64,000 bases of DNA from Odobenus rosmarus divergens (Eukaryota; Chordata; Mammalia; Carnivora; Odobenidae): positions 64,369 through 128,368 of the forward strand of contig NW_004451406.1 of assembly GCF_000321225.1 (NCBI RefSeq), written 5' to 3'. Of the stretch, positions 46,675 to 57,977 are shown one piece after another (the stretch's first letter is position 1; every line of letters begins with the position of its first letter). Under the pieces are notes generated by a model that worked only from the letters and a program-made list of their open reading frames with translations, was not told the origin of the DNA and ran no database searches. The translations under genes were made by a program, and so were the position numbers.

Positions 46675-46860
46675 TCTCTGATTTGGGCAAAATGCTTAAG
46701 ATCCACATACTTCAGTTTTCCTTATACATAAAATAAGGAAGTTAAAAGTAACTACACCTCAGGGTTTTGGTGAGGAATCAATAGGATAGTTCGTATATTT
46801 GAATTACGTCTGTCACATCTGTAATTGTTTGACAAGTAAATGATGATGATTATTAGCTAG
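46675..46860 (+). mobile_element. MIR
   Basis: GGGCAAAATGCTTAAG, TTCAGTTTTCCTTATACATA, AAAATAAGGAAGTTAAAAGT and CCTCAGGGTTTTGGTGAGGA follow the MIR core (GGGCAAGTTACTTAACC ... CAGTTTCCTCATCTGTAAAAT ... CTCATAGGGTTGTTGTGAGG). Confidence 0.8.
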
Positions 46861-46952
46861 GCTTAAATTCCATGCAGTTTAACTTCTGGTTCATTAGTGC
46901 ACACCATTTGTTCTTATTCATATATTAATAATCTGCATATTTATTTGAGTTT

Positions 46953-47581
46953 TGTATTAGTTTTCTAGGGCTGGTATAACAAAGAACCATGGACTGAACG
47001 GTTTTAACTATTTTCTCACATTTCTGGAGGCTGGAATTATGAGCACAAGGTGTCAGCAGTTCAGTTTCTTCTGAGGTCTTTCTCCTCGCCCTGAAGATAG
47101 TTTTCTTCCAGTGTCTTCACATATATTCCCTCTGTATACTTCCACATCCTAATTCCCTCCTATTATAAGGACACCAGTCATAGGAGACCAGGCCCACCCT
47201 AAAGATCTCCTTTTAACTTAATACCTCTTTAAAGACCCTTTCTCCTGGGGTGCCTGGGTGGCTCAGTCAGTTAAGCGGCTGGCTCTTGATTTCGGCTCAT
47301 GTCATGATCTCGGGGTCCTGGGATCCAGCCCTGCATCTTCATCATCATCGTCATCACCAGGCTCTGCGCTCAGTGAGGAGTCAGCTTCAGGATTCACTCT
47401 CTCCCTTTGCCTCTTTCCCTTCTCCCCTGTCCCATTCACTCTCTCTCTCTAAAATAAGTAAATCTTAAAAAAAAAAAAAAAAAGACCCTATCTCCAAATA
47501 CTATCACCATCTGAGGTCCTGGGGGTTAGAACTTCAGCATATGAATCTTTTTGGAAGAGTAGGTAGACATAATTCATCTAA
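46953..47581 (-). mobile_element. MaLR/MLT1-type LTR split by a SINE
   Basis: Begins TGTATTAGTTTTCTAGGGCT and contains TTTCTGGAGGCTGGAATTAT and TATAAGGACACCAGTCATAG. After the SINE it resumes with CCCTATCTCCAAATACTATC and GAGGTCCTGGGGGTTAGAAC. The two parts are continuous when the SINE is removed. Confidence 0.85.
47246..47480 (+). mobile_element. CAN-SINE with internal TCA repeat
   Basis: TSD AAAGACCCTTTCTCC (47231-47245) and AAAGACCCTATCTCC (47481-47495), one mismatch. Older body type (GCTCTTGATTTCGGCTCATG, AGTGAGGAGTCAGCTTCAGG). A TCATCATCATCGTCATCA-type microsatellite (about 47335-47357) has grown inside the body, and the tail ends in about 17 A. Confidence 0.97.
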
Positions 47582-48942
47582 ATTATATTTGAAATCATTT
47601 TATATTTTTGAAAAGTACTAAATTTCTCAACCTTAAATTATCATGCTTACTGTCCTCTATTTGTTTAGCCTTATTTTTAAGGACTAAGTAAAAATTATAA
47701 ATTCTATTATTTCCCTAATGAATGTATTTGACTTTACCTCAAATATAACAAAAAAAGGGAAAGAATCAATATGTATTCAAAACTGAAATACATGAAAGAG
47801 AAGCCTCGGAAGGCATATGTATGTTTTATATTTCCACCTCCTGCAAAAATATGACTACTACTGACTTGGACACAAACTAAAAAATGTCATCTATGTGAAT
47901 AGTTTCATCCAGCCATTTACCTCTCTCTCTTAGGTGCTCATTAAATAAATACAAAATTTTGTAGTAAAAAAAAAAAGTCTTTCAAAATTCAAGAAATTAC
48001 TAAAAATTGAACATAGAAGTATTAAGTTTTTAATAGTGTTAGTTTTTATTACCCTATAAATATTAATCATTTCAGGGAAGTTACTTTTTTTTTCTGAAGA
48101 TATCACATTATTCTGACAACAAATACCTCCTTAAAATCCTTTTATACAGTGAAGTTAATTTCAATAGTGCATTATGGAGAATGGGCTTCATTTTCAGAAT
48201 AATTTAGATTAGACAATAACCACTTTTCACTAATACATGAACCTTTAGAACTTCTATTCCTTTCAAGAATCTTACAGAATTTAAACATAGGTAGGAAGCA
48301 AATATTCTTATCTGTACTTTGCAGACAGACCAACTAAGCTATTGAGAGTGGCAGGAGTAGCCTAAAGTAACAGAAGGAATTTTTTAAATCCTCTATTCCT
48401 TTGGAATTGAAACCCTTTTTTTTTCTTTTCCTTTTTGGCCCCTACTTCTCCCTCATACCAGCAACAGTTTTTCTTTGCCATATTGCTTCAAGGTGTGCAC
48501 CACTATGGAGCAATATCAAAGTCGTCCAATGCAGTAGCTCTAGTTCCACAAGGAATTCAGCAATCACTATGGATTGTCTTTGAACACTATCAGCTGAGAG
48601 TTTGAGATACAACTTTGCTATCTCTGCACACCCCATTGCCCACTAGAACTTGCTGAATCAATTTCCATTCATAATAAAATATTGTTTTTCAGGAACTTTG
48701 GTGTTTGAATAAGTACAGTATCAACAAGTTTCAGTATAAATGGCATGCAGCCAGTTTAAGGAGATTAAGAAGGTATCAAATGCACTGCTTTATTGAAGTC
48801 AACTTTAAATTCCCAAAATGGCTCAATATACATGCATTTGCCTGAAAATAAGTTTCAGTGAATCTATGGCTACGTGGTAAGCAAAATATTTGAGAAAATG
48901 ATTTATAAGGCCATTTCTTACAAATTCATCCCTCTTTGATAT
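47582..48942. other. Unassigned sequence
   Basis: A possible MIR trace lies at 48290-48370 (TCTGTACTTTGCAGACAGAC). The 60- and 64-codon frames on opposite strands at 48401-48636 match nothing I know. Confidence 0.45.
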
Positions 48943-49168
48943 ATTTTTTTCCAGTTTGTATTTAAATTCCAGTTAACATACAGTGTGGTATTAGTTTCAG
49001 GTATACAATATACTGATTCAAATTTCCATACAACACCCAGTGCTCACCACAACAAGTGCACTCCTTAATCCCCGCCTCCTGTATCACCCATCCCCCCACC
49101 TACCCCCCTTCTGCTAACCATCAGTTTGTTCTCCATTAGTTAAGACCGTTTCTTGGTTTGCCTCACTC
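48943..49168 (-). mobile_element. L1 3' end, strongly truncated
   Basis: The complement of the L1 3'UTR: TAAATTCCAGTTAACATACA, GTATTAGTTTCAGGTATACA, ACAACACCCAGTGCTCACCA and CCCATCCCCCCACCTACCCC. It is the same end as at 40439 but closer to consensus, so probably younger. Flanks CTCTTTGATAT and CTCTTTGGTAT may be the TSD. Confidence 0.93.
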
Positions 49169-49179
49169 TCTCTTTGGTA

Positions 49180-51004
49180 TGAATATTAATGATGCACTAG
49201 CTGTCAGTTTCACCACAGTGAGTAATGGTTTTGTGAGGTAACATGATTGAGAAACAATTAAAATAATTGAAGTACTAGGCAATGAAGCAATAGGTGGACA
49301 TTACTAATTATTAGAGTTGACCCACTATGACCTTTGAGATAGGTGTATGCCAAAATGTCTTTGTTAATTTCTTTCAAAATCTTTATATCCCATTCAGCAA
49401 TTAAAACAGCAACCTTCCTAGAGGAATAGGGTTACTCCCGATTTCTTTCAGTAATAAGAGCCTAAAGAAGGAATGGGCGCGTATTGCCACAAGAACACAA
49501 TAACACATGCTTGTCTCTAACCCCTTTGGGTTCACATTGTCCTATCAAGTCTACTGATGAATATATCACTTTTCTTTTTACTTGCAAGGTAGCTACCTGT
49601 TTGTATGCAATCATCCTTTGATACAGTTTTATCTTTTTGAACTGAACTTTTACTAAATTAAGTCTGGGCAAAATAGGATCTGTAAAGACAAACTAACAAA
49701 TATAGTTGGGGGTAAAAAAAACAAACAAAACAAAAAACATGTAAAGTATACACTGAAACAGAATGGGAGAAAGGGTTGTCTTTATTTCTAGGAAATAAAG
49801 ATTAGAAAACTAAAATTTGTTAATCACTAGAATTTAGTCAAGTTTATTTAAATGTTTCTGGTTGTTAAAAATATTTAAAGTTTTATATATTAACTCTTCG
49901 GTTTGAAGGAATCATAAATATCAATTTGATTGCCACTCCCACCCTCTGTCTTGTACTGTTATGTTTAACCAAATTATCTCATTTGATTGTTATGATGACT
50001 GATAGGCGTAGATCTACAATAGATCTGCCTCATTAATAAATGCATAAATTCCAAATCATGATTTTTATCTTAATCAAAACTATCTTACAGACTATAAGTT
50101 TCTGCTTAAGAAACATAACAAGAATGGCACGGACTAACTATAGTGAAAAGCCCGATAATCTACACAAAAACTTTTCTTGAACACATCTGAGAGCTGGGGT
50201 CACACAGAAACTGTTCACCTGAAATCTAAGGGAAGATGGTACCTCCAAGGAGAGATGGGACAGAAGCATGGATTTACCTGGGGCAGAGCACAGCAAAGGA
50301 TACTTACAAGTGAATTATGTGAAGCCAACTAAAATTAACAAAGTGCTGAAAGTTGAACACAGGCAAACAAGAAAAAGTAGAACCCTTGGAACAGAACCCA
50401 GAACAGGAACCGATGTTGGTATTGTCACTCCTCTACCAGTAGGAGTGGCTGATAGACCCTAACAAAATTCAGGAACTTTCTGCATGGAATCATGTCTCAG
50501 TTCTTCTGGCCAAAGAAAAACTGCTATTTCTTTGGTCTATTGTCACCAAAAATAGAAACCCAGAGCCTATTAGACTCTTGATATTGCAAACAGTGCAGAC
50601 TCTGTGACCGATGATTTGCCAGGTAGAGCCTCCAGTGGAACAAAGCCTCCACCTGGAGGCACCCTTTGGAAATTAGGGCTTGTGGCTTTCCTGGCAAAAC
50701 TACCAATTACCCTCATTTCAAAAAACAGCTATTAGCTTAATACTGAATACACTTATCAAAAGTGCACTCTTGATCCATGGAGGACTTGGAAAACTCTTGC
50801 CTCATACTCCCATTTTTGGGTGGGTGAATTCAGATTCAATGACTAACAAACTGGGAAGGGCCTCCCAGATCTTCTGTTATCAGAGAGAGATGGTATACTC
50901 AAGAATGAAGTCATCCTGGTCTCAGAGAAAACTATCTTCCACTCTGCTACCTAAGGGAAAGCTACTGGCTCAGTGGGGCCCTCAATTCACCAAAGGTCCA
51001 CTAA
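49180..51004. other. Unassigned block, some higher GC
   Basis: 49180-50090 is AT-rich with a CAAA run at 49716-49738. From about 50120 to 51000 composition is more balanced and frames of 60-112 codons occur, for example 50680-51018 on the plus strand. It could be a decayed endogenous retrovirus internal region, or another old element, or unique DNA. I see no motif (zinc knuckle, protease, polymerase or integrase) to decide. Confidence 0.4.
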
Positions 51005-51150
51005 AACAGGTTCTGTAAAGACCAAATAGTAAATATTTCAGGTGTACAGACCATGTGGTCTCTGAAGCAACTATTCAACTCTGATGTTGCCCAAGAGCAA
51101 CCACAGAAAACACACACATGAATGAGTGGGTCTATAAGATGGAAAATTAT
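51005..51150 (+). mobile_element. hAT-like MITE fragment
   Basis: GGTTCTGTAAAGACCAAATAGTAAATATTT, ACAGACCATGTGGTCTCTGA and GCAACTATTCAACTCTGATG match a common non-autonomous element with the phrase TTCTGTAAAGGGCCAGATAG ... GGTCTCTGTCGCAACTACTC. The end with CGGCAAACT-type terminal repeats is not visible. Confidence 0.7.
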
Positions 51151-51164
51151 GGAATTATTTGACT

Positions 51165-51640
51165 AATTTAGATAGAAGAGAGGATTAGTAAACTGAACAA
51201 TAAGCCAAGAGACTATTTATATTAATGCAAGGAAAAGAGAAAGATAGAACTGCTTAAGGGACATAGGAGGCTGGCTGAAAAGGTCTCACATACATGCAAC
51301 TAGAATCCCAAAGTATAGGAAAGAGAGAATTGGCATAATTGATATTTGAAAAAAATATTGGCTGAGAATTCACAAAAAGTGATAAAACATATGGAGTCCT
51401 TTAAGAAGCTCTATGGATTCCAAACAGGATAATTAAAAGACAATCCCCAACTAGGCACATCATGAAAAATCTGCTAAAAACTAAAGACTAAGATAAAACT
51501 TTTAAAAGAAACTTGGGGAAAAAAGGCACATTATGTACAAAGTAAAAAATATATATATATATACAAGCTGACTTTTTCATAGAAACAATAAAAGTTCAAA
51601 GATGATTGAATGTCCTTTTTAAAGTACTCTATAATCCACT
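51165..51640 (+). mobile_element. Old L1 ORF1 fragment
   Basis: GAGGATTAGTAAACTGAACA, AGAATCCCAAAGTATAGGAA, GGCTGAGAATTCACAAAAAG and GGCACATCATGAAAAATCTG follow L1 ORF1, through the RNA-recognition part into the C-terminal domain. A short AT microsatellite interrupts it at 51548-51563. Frames are broken; it is a non-coding relic from an older L1 than the one at 26901. Confidence 0.75.
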
Positions 51641-52969
51641 GTTTTCTATGTTTCTTGGCTCCTCCTTATGGAAGATTATTCTTTTTCTATGATCTCCTTG
51701 GCCACAGATTAAGAGGGACACAGAAAACATGCTTTTATGGGAGAGTAACAGCAGGATTCTATACTTCTCGGTGAAACTCTTGCTTCACACAACGGGAGAC
51801 TTAAAGCTTTGTCAGTAGTCAGCAGCAACAGAGAAGGACTTGTTGTATTTTCAGTCAATGAAAACAAACCGCAGACTCTCGAATATCTACATTTGGGGAA
51901 ATAAAATTGATGAGGCTACATGTGTGGCATTTCCAGACTTAATTCCAATGGGCTGACTAAAACCAGACAATACAGATGTGGAACCTTGTGTGGTGGATGG
52001 ACAGGTGTATCTTGCAGAAGTCTCCAATGGCCTTCAAAATTAGTATTACTGGAGACCAACTTATGGAGAAGCTTGCAGGCACTCCTCTAATGCAGCTTTT
52101 ACTCTTATACCAGTAGGTGGACATCTATGAAAAACAAGTCCTAAAATAATTTTCACATATTTGCTTTATGTTAATGTTTTATTACCTATTATATTTTTCT
52201 TTCATAAAATATATGGTTGTAGGCCCAAAGATCAGTTCAAGTCTCTAAAAGCCAGCCTATTTGATTCCAAGATGCTGACTCTCAGCAGTAAATTTCTCTC
52301 AAAAGCAGAGCTGATGCTATATTTGATTACAGTTAGCTCCATGAGCAGGTAGTTTTACACATAATTGAGAACTGCCCCTCCCTCTAAAATTATTTGCAGG
52401 TAACTTGAGTTTGTCCAGCTTCCTTGGGAAATACAAGCCCTTATTTTCTTTTCCTCGAGTAAATTTGTCTTACCAGAAAATAACTTAATACACTTAATTA
52501 TTTTAATCAGAATTTTGAAATCTAGCCCATTATAGGTTATTTTGCCATTGAGGCTAAATTTTAGTTATGCTTTCTCATGAAAATCATTTATCAGTTTTAT
52601 TTTTCAGTGATAGAATGTGTTGCATCTTACAACTCTGAAAGTCTGTCTAGTTTCTCTACATTCCCTTTAAACTTGCAAACTTGCTGATTGGCTAATTCTT
52701 ACTGAATCTCTCAATCAAGACACTCCATTACAATCTGTTTCCTAACTGGTTAAAACTATGACTTCAAAGTTACAAAATATATCCAAATATTTGCAAGCAA
52801 AAAATTTACGAAACATTTTACCACAGGTTAATACAAATTGACATTTTGTCAGTTTTTTTTCTAGCCACCATTAACAGATTTCTCTCCATTAGCCTTCTGT
52901 TCCCACCCAAAGTCAGGGATCTATAAATTTTTTTTTATTAAGGTAAAACTCCATTTCTTCTTATGTCAC
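51641..52969. other. Unassigned sequence
   Basis: No repeat family or gene recognised. 51700-52100 has more balanced composition but stops in every frame. Confidence 0.5.
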
Positions 52970-53310
52970 CCAGCTCTTGCTAGGTTATACTGCAGTAACA
53001 AGTCAAAATGTTACAATGCAGAAGTCTCACAAACTTTATCACTTGCACACAATATATGTTTTTTGTACATCTGCTTCTGGTTCATTCCTGTTGCCTGTAT
53101 GTCCAATAGGGCCTCTGCTTCATGTATTTATACCATTTCAGGATATTGGCTAAAAGCATATTCTGGACCTGGGACGTGACATCATCATGACAGGAAAAAA
53201 GAGCACAGAGTGATAATTACTAATACCTCTCCTCAGAAGTGGCCTTAGGAATTTACACTTACATTGAACTGGTCAGAATGAGGGAAGGGGCCATGCTTGG
53301 TGTCAGTCAG
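52970..53310 (-). mobile_element. Probable LTR-type repeat, decayed
   Basis: CTAGGTTATACTGCAGTAAC, CATTTCAGGATATTGGCTAA, AAAAAAGAGCACAGAGTGAT, CTCTCCTCAGAAGTGGCC and TTGAACTGGTCAGAATGAGG match, in order, a dispersed mammalian repeat (TGCTGCAGTAACAAA ... CAGAAGTG ... ATTGGCCAAAG). I believe it is a MaLR/ERVL-type LTR read in reverse; the family is uncertain. Confidence 0.5.
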
Positions 53311-53623
53311 AGGAGGCTATCTAAAGGCCTTTGGTCTCAATACCGACTGTAACTGTAATATGTCACCCTCATGCTGCCCCCCACCTAAATATGCATGTTA
53401 AAGGCAACAAATACTTTAAGAAGTAAATCTAAAAAGAGTATAATGTCATACAGTCCTTGGCTGTAAGTAGACAAATAATAGATGGCTTGCATCATTTATC
53501 TTCAAAGACAAGCCATGTGATCTACAAGAGATTTTAGAACCAGTTTATCATATTCCTATACAGGATGTCCAAATAAGACGTTTTAAATAAGAAGAGCTCT
53601 ATTACACATTAAAGAGGCTGCTT
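53311..53623. other. Unassigned sequence
   Basis: Nothing recognised. Confidence 0.5.
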
Positions 53624-53640
53624 AAATAAAATAAATCCTT

Positions 53641-53829
53641 GGGCGCCTGGGTGGCTCAGTTGGTTAAGCGACTGCCTTCGGCTCAGGTCATGATCCTGGA
53701 GTTCCTGGATCGAGTCCCACATCGGGCTCCCTGCTCGGCAGGGAGTCTGCTTCTCCCTCTGACCCTCCCCCCATCTAATGTGCTTTCTCTCTGTCAAATA
53801 AATAAATAAAATCTTTAAAAAAATAAATA
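53641..53829 (+). mobile_element. CAN-SINE, young-looking
   Basis: Exact 17-base TSD AAATAAAATAAATCCTT at 53624-53640 and 53830-53846. Near-consensus head GGGCGCCTGGGTGGCTCAGT and GACCCTCCCCCCATCTAATG body variant. Together with its long perfect TSD this makes it a candidate recent insertion. Confidence 0.98.
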
Positions 53830-53846
53830 AAATAAAATAAATCCTT

Positions 53847-54819
53847 AACATCTTACAGATTACAATATAGCATGTATCAGGACTTGCTAACAACCAATTA
53901 GCTTCCTTGCTGGAACTTGATAAAGAAATAACTGGGATTTCCAGAGATTGCATGTATTTCTTCATGATCTCTGGTATAAAAAACTTACTCTACAGAACAT
54001 AATGAAATTGGTGTGTAGCACTGAAAGCTAAGACACAGATGGAAATTCAAAGGGGATTTTCTTTACCTTGAAAGCCAATTATGTTACTCCACGGCCACAT
54101 TTCTACCTTCAAGGTTTAGGGATACATTTTTTCTTACTTTACTATATAAAGCAGAAAAGACATGCAAAATTCTTGAGAAGAGTTGTATAAATGAGAAAAT
54201 AAACCTCAGATACACTTCTGAAAAATATTCAGAAAGTATCTTATTTGTGGAGGATCAAAGCTTTGGTTTATAGGACTACTTCAATGAAGTCATTTTCACC
54301 ATGACCTTCAAACGTAATAAATCTGTAGTTAGGGACTAGAGAGAATGGGATCAACCTCAGCAACATTAAAAACACATTATGACACATGTGGCCCAAACCC
54401 TCTTCCTCCTCCAGGTGACTTAAAGTGAATGCACATCTAGTTGTACGAAGGAGCAGAGGGACCACTGAGGCAAGGTAACAACCAACAGTGTTGATAAATC
54501 ACTCTGCCTGCAAGATAATGCTCCACTTTTCTAATTAGCCTATGACATTTAAAAAATATAACTGTAAAACTAAATTAAAATGTTGATAAAATTCTAGGTT
54601 ATTTTGTTATCTTCATTCTGTAATGGTGATATTTATCTTCCAATAAACACTGATTTTAATATTTGCCATTCAGCACTTGGCTGAACTGCTTATTTGTTGA
54701 ACCTTTACAAAGTTCCAACCTGATTCATTGCATATTTATAATTTATGTACCTGCACAACTAGTGTTGCTCTCAGTACCTTTTTTTAACCCCTAACTTCAT
54801 ATTTGACAGGAGTGTTCAT
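53847..54819. other. Unassigned sequence
   Basis: No gene or repeat family recognised. The 65-codon minus frame at 54268-54465 has no known similarity. Confidence 0.5.
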
Positions 54820-55310
54820 GGGCAAGTTCAACAATATCCTCTATCTGTCACTGCCTCACCTAATTTTGATTTTACTTCACCCCTTACCACTTTTCCCCTT
54901 GTTCTTCCTGCCCATCGGCTCATCTGCCTGCACTCAGCTTAATAGGCTGTGCTCTTAGAACCTTTATGCTAAGTATTTCTTTTGGCTGTAATACAACCAA
55001 CTTCCCCAAATATTTGCTTGGTCTTATACCTCACCTCCCTTAAATTTCATTTGCCAAATGAGATTGACCCTGGCACCTAAAGAAAACCTCTGCCCCCAGC
55101 ACTTCTTATTCCCCCAACCCTTTTCTATAATTTCCAGTTTTATACTGTACATGTCACCTGAATTACATATATTCTACATTTTTGTTATGTTTATTGTATA
55201 TTGTCTGCTTCCTCCCCCATTCCAAAATAAGTTCTTCAAGGGCAGGGATCTTAAACTGTTTTGTGCCTAGTGCGTAGTTTTTCAATAAATAGTTCACAGA
55301 GGACTGAATG
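54820..55310 (+). mobile_element. L2 3' end
   Basis: A long, clear L2 tail: TTATGTTTATTGTATATTGTCTGCTTCCTCCCCC region, AAGTTCTTCAAGGGCAGGGA, TTTTGTGCCTAGTGCGTAG, CAATAAATAGTTCACAGAGG and ACTGAATGAG. The upstream part (CACTGCCTCACC ... CTCACCTCCC) fits the ORF2 end/3'UTR. The best preserved ancient LINE in the window. Confidence 0.88.
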
Positions 55311-56279
55311 AGCCATAAACTAGGGCTTTGAGTACTGGCACATCTGAGATGGTGACTATAACTGCCCATAATTCATCCACTCTAAAGAGCTTAATTCCCT
55401 ATAAACACTTCAAAGCTGCAAGCAGAGCTCCTATGTAGATGCCAATAACATAGTATATACAAATATTGATCACTAAATGTATTCTTCAGCAAAAAGAAAG
55501 TGAAAGATCCTAACTAGGCTGAGGTTTCCCCTAGGGTAGATATGTACTAAAATGTTACAGTGTAAACAAATTCACTATGTGATGGCAATGACTGAATTAT
55601 TTTTTGATTTACCATACCCTAAACCTTTTTGGTGGCAATGAGGTTGTTATATGAATCCAACTCTTCTCCTTCACATTGGGGGAGCAAAAACCGAAATGAA
55701 AACAAAAGTTTTTTTTTTTCCACACTGGAGTTAAATGATATGAAAAGAGTTCCTCCACAGATAATAGGCATGGTACATTGATTTATGCTAATGATAGTAA
55801 TAAAGCAAAGCATGTTTTTATGATATTATAAAATGACTGATAGGACTACTTACCTCCTGCATGCATATCTATCATAACTTTTGAAAAGAGAATTTTAGTT
55901 CATAGAAAAATGTGGGTCCATTCACAAACCACTCACTTTCAATAATTGTAGATGTTGCCCTAATGTCAAACTGTTTTATGACACAGCAAGTTAGAAATAC
56001 ATCTGTATTTTTCTTATCATGTACAACTGTGTTTCCTACAACACTGAAAATCCATATGGACAAGCACTCTGTTGTGTTCCTTTCTAAAACAAAGGGCAAA
56101 CTGGCAAGGACTCTCATAGCTGTTACAAGTTAAATCTGAAACAATATTAATTTTATAAATTTTAGCATCACTTGTGTTTTAACATAGAAACTTCAAATTA
56201 GTTGTTTTTTAAATGAATTGCAGTTTTATTTAGAAAGTGATATGATGTATACCAGTATATTCTGCTTTTGTAATTCAAG
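55311..56279. other. Unassigned sequence
   Basis: No repeat recognised. Overlapping frames at 55872-56117 (minus, 81 codons) and 55912-56133 (plus, 73 codons) occupy the same DNA on both strands, so at most one could be real. Neither shows a known domain. Confidence 0.45.
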
Positions 56280-56400
56280 AGCTACATCATTTATGCATAT
56301 TATTTAACCTCACTTATCCATAAAATTAGAGTAATATCCACCTCATAGGACTGTCATGGGATTTAAATGGAGTAAGCCTAAGGCACCATGCATTAAATAT
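56280..56400 (+). mobile_element. MIR
   Basis: TTTAACCTCACTTATCCATAAAATTAGAG, ATCCACCTCATAGGACTGTC and ATGGGATTTAAATGGAG follow the MIR core and 3' half (TTAACCTCTC ... CATCTGTAAAATGG ... CCTCATAGGGTTGTTGTGAGGATTAAATGAG). Confidence 0.82.
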
Positions 56401-56679
56401 GCAAAATATCTTAGTTGGTACTAAAAATTAATTTAGGCAACTGCATATAAAGTTTGAAGCAATCCTTTGAGCCTCCATTGTATAGACCACAGCATAAAGC
56501 CCTATATAGGACAAACTAGAGCATCAGGAGGAACTGACATTAAGTCAAGTCAGTGAATTTTTCTGTAAGTAAATAGAACCACGTGAGCAGATTTAGACAT
56601 GGAATATGACCAGTGCCTCCAAAGACTATTTTGTGAGCCCTCTCATGAGCACCACTCTAAAATAACATCCTACACATTA

Positions 56680-57180
56680 GTTTTATCTATTTTAGAAACT
56701 GAACTATATAATGTACACACTTTTTGGTGTCTGACTTCTTTTAATCAACATTGTTCATCATACAGGATTTTTTATTGTTGTAGTTTGTTTTTTGCTAGAA
56801 TGTATTCCACTCTATGATGTCATAATTTTTCCATTATAGTTTGATTGAAATTTGCATTATTTTTCAGTTTGAGCCTATTCTGCAGTGCTACTAACAATAT
56901 CTCTTAGGCAAACATATTAATACTGTTTTATAGGGATGTTCATATATTCAGCTTTAATAGAGATCTGTTTTCCACAGAGATTTAACCAAAAAAAAAAATT
57001 CTCAAAGTAGTTCAGAAGTGTTCCCTTCATTCCATATCCTCACCAACCCTTGTCATTCTGCCTTTTTTAAGCTATTCTGTAGGTAAAGTCATCTTGCATT
57101 ACATCATTACTTTGTCTTTTCCTAATGACTAATGAAGTTGAACATTTTTGTTTTATTTATGTATGTGGCTGTATAGTCTT
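56680..57180 (-). mobile_element. Old L1M ORF2 fragment
   Basis: Complement of L1 ORF2: GGTGTCTGACTTCTTTTAAT, AGAATGTATTCCACTCTATG, CATATCCTCACCAACCCTTG, AGCTATTCTGTAGGTAAAGT and CTAATGACTAATGAAGTTGAAC in the expected reversed order. Highly diverged. Confidence 0.8.
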
Positions 57181-57585
57181 AATGCTTTTTTTCCAGAACA
57201 GCTTTAGACTTACAGAATTATCACAAAGATCATAGAGAATTCCTGCATCTCCAATCAATAAATCAACATTGATACTTTATTAAATAGAGTCCCTACTTTA
57301 TTCAGATTTTTTTTCCTAATGCCCTTTTTGTGTTCCAGCATCCCACCCAAGATATGACTACATTTAACTGTTATGTTTTCTTAACCTCTTCTTGCTGTGT
57401 CAATTCTAAGACTTTTCTTGTTTTTGATGACCTTATAAAGTTTTAAGGGTTACTTCAGGTGTTCTATAGCATTCCCTTCAAAAGGGATTTAATGTTTTTC
57501 TTGTAATTATACCAGTGTAATGTATTTTGGGAAGACGACAGAGGTAAATTACATTCTTATCACATATCAAGGTTACATATTATTG

Positions 57586-57781
57586 TTTTTTTTTAAGATT
57601 TTATTTATTTATTTGACAGAGAGAGACACAGTGAGAGAGAGAACACAAGAGGGGGAGTGGGAGAGAGAAAAGCAGGCTTCCCGCTGAGCAGGGAGCTCCA
57701 TGTGGGGCTTGATCCCAGGACCCTGGGATCATGACCTGAGCCAAAGGCAGACGCTTAACAACTGAGCTACCCAGGTGCCCC
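57586..57781 (-). mobile_element. CAN-SINE, first of tandem pair
   Basis: Near-consensus arctoid copy (GACAGAGAGAGACACAGTGA, AACACAAGAGGGGGAGTGGG, GAGCTACCCAGGTGCCCC). It inserted at the edge of the older SINE at 57789. The short repeats ATATTATTG on its left and AATATTG (57782-57788) on its right are consistent with a TSD cut from the older element's own TSD. Confidence 0.97.
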
Positions 57782-57788
57782 AATATTG

Positions 57789-57977
57789 CTTTTTTTTTTA
57801 AGATTTATTTTAGAGAGAGAGTGTGTATGTGTGTGAGGGGAGGGGCAGAGGGAGAGGGGAAGCAGACTCCCCACTGAGCACCAAGCCTGATGGGGCTCCC
57901 TCCCAGGACCCTGAGATCATGACCTGAGTTTAAATCAAGAGTTGGATCTTCAACTGACTGAGCCACCCAGGCATCCC
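57789..57977 (-). mobile_element. CAN-SINE, second of tandem pair
   Basis: Older body (TTAAATCAAGAGTTGGATCT). Its TSD copies are AAGGTTACATATTATTG (57569-57585) and AAGGCTGCATATTATTG (57978-57994), now separated by both SINEs. This shows that it arrived first and the copy at 57586 second. Confidence 0.97.

Noticed and set aside
53609..53965. 118-codon minus-strand frame, the longest in the window
   Set aside because: Most of it is the reverse reading of the SINE at 53641-53829 and its flanks.
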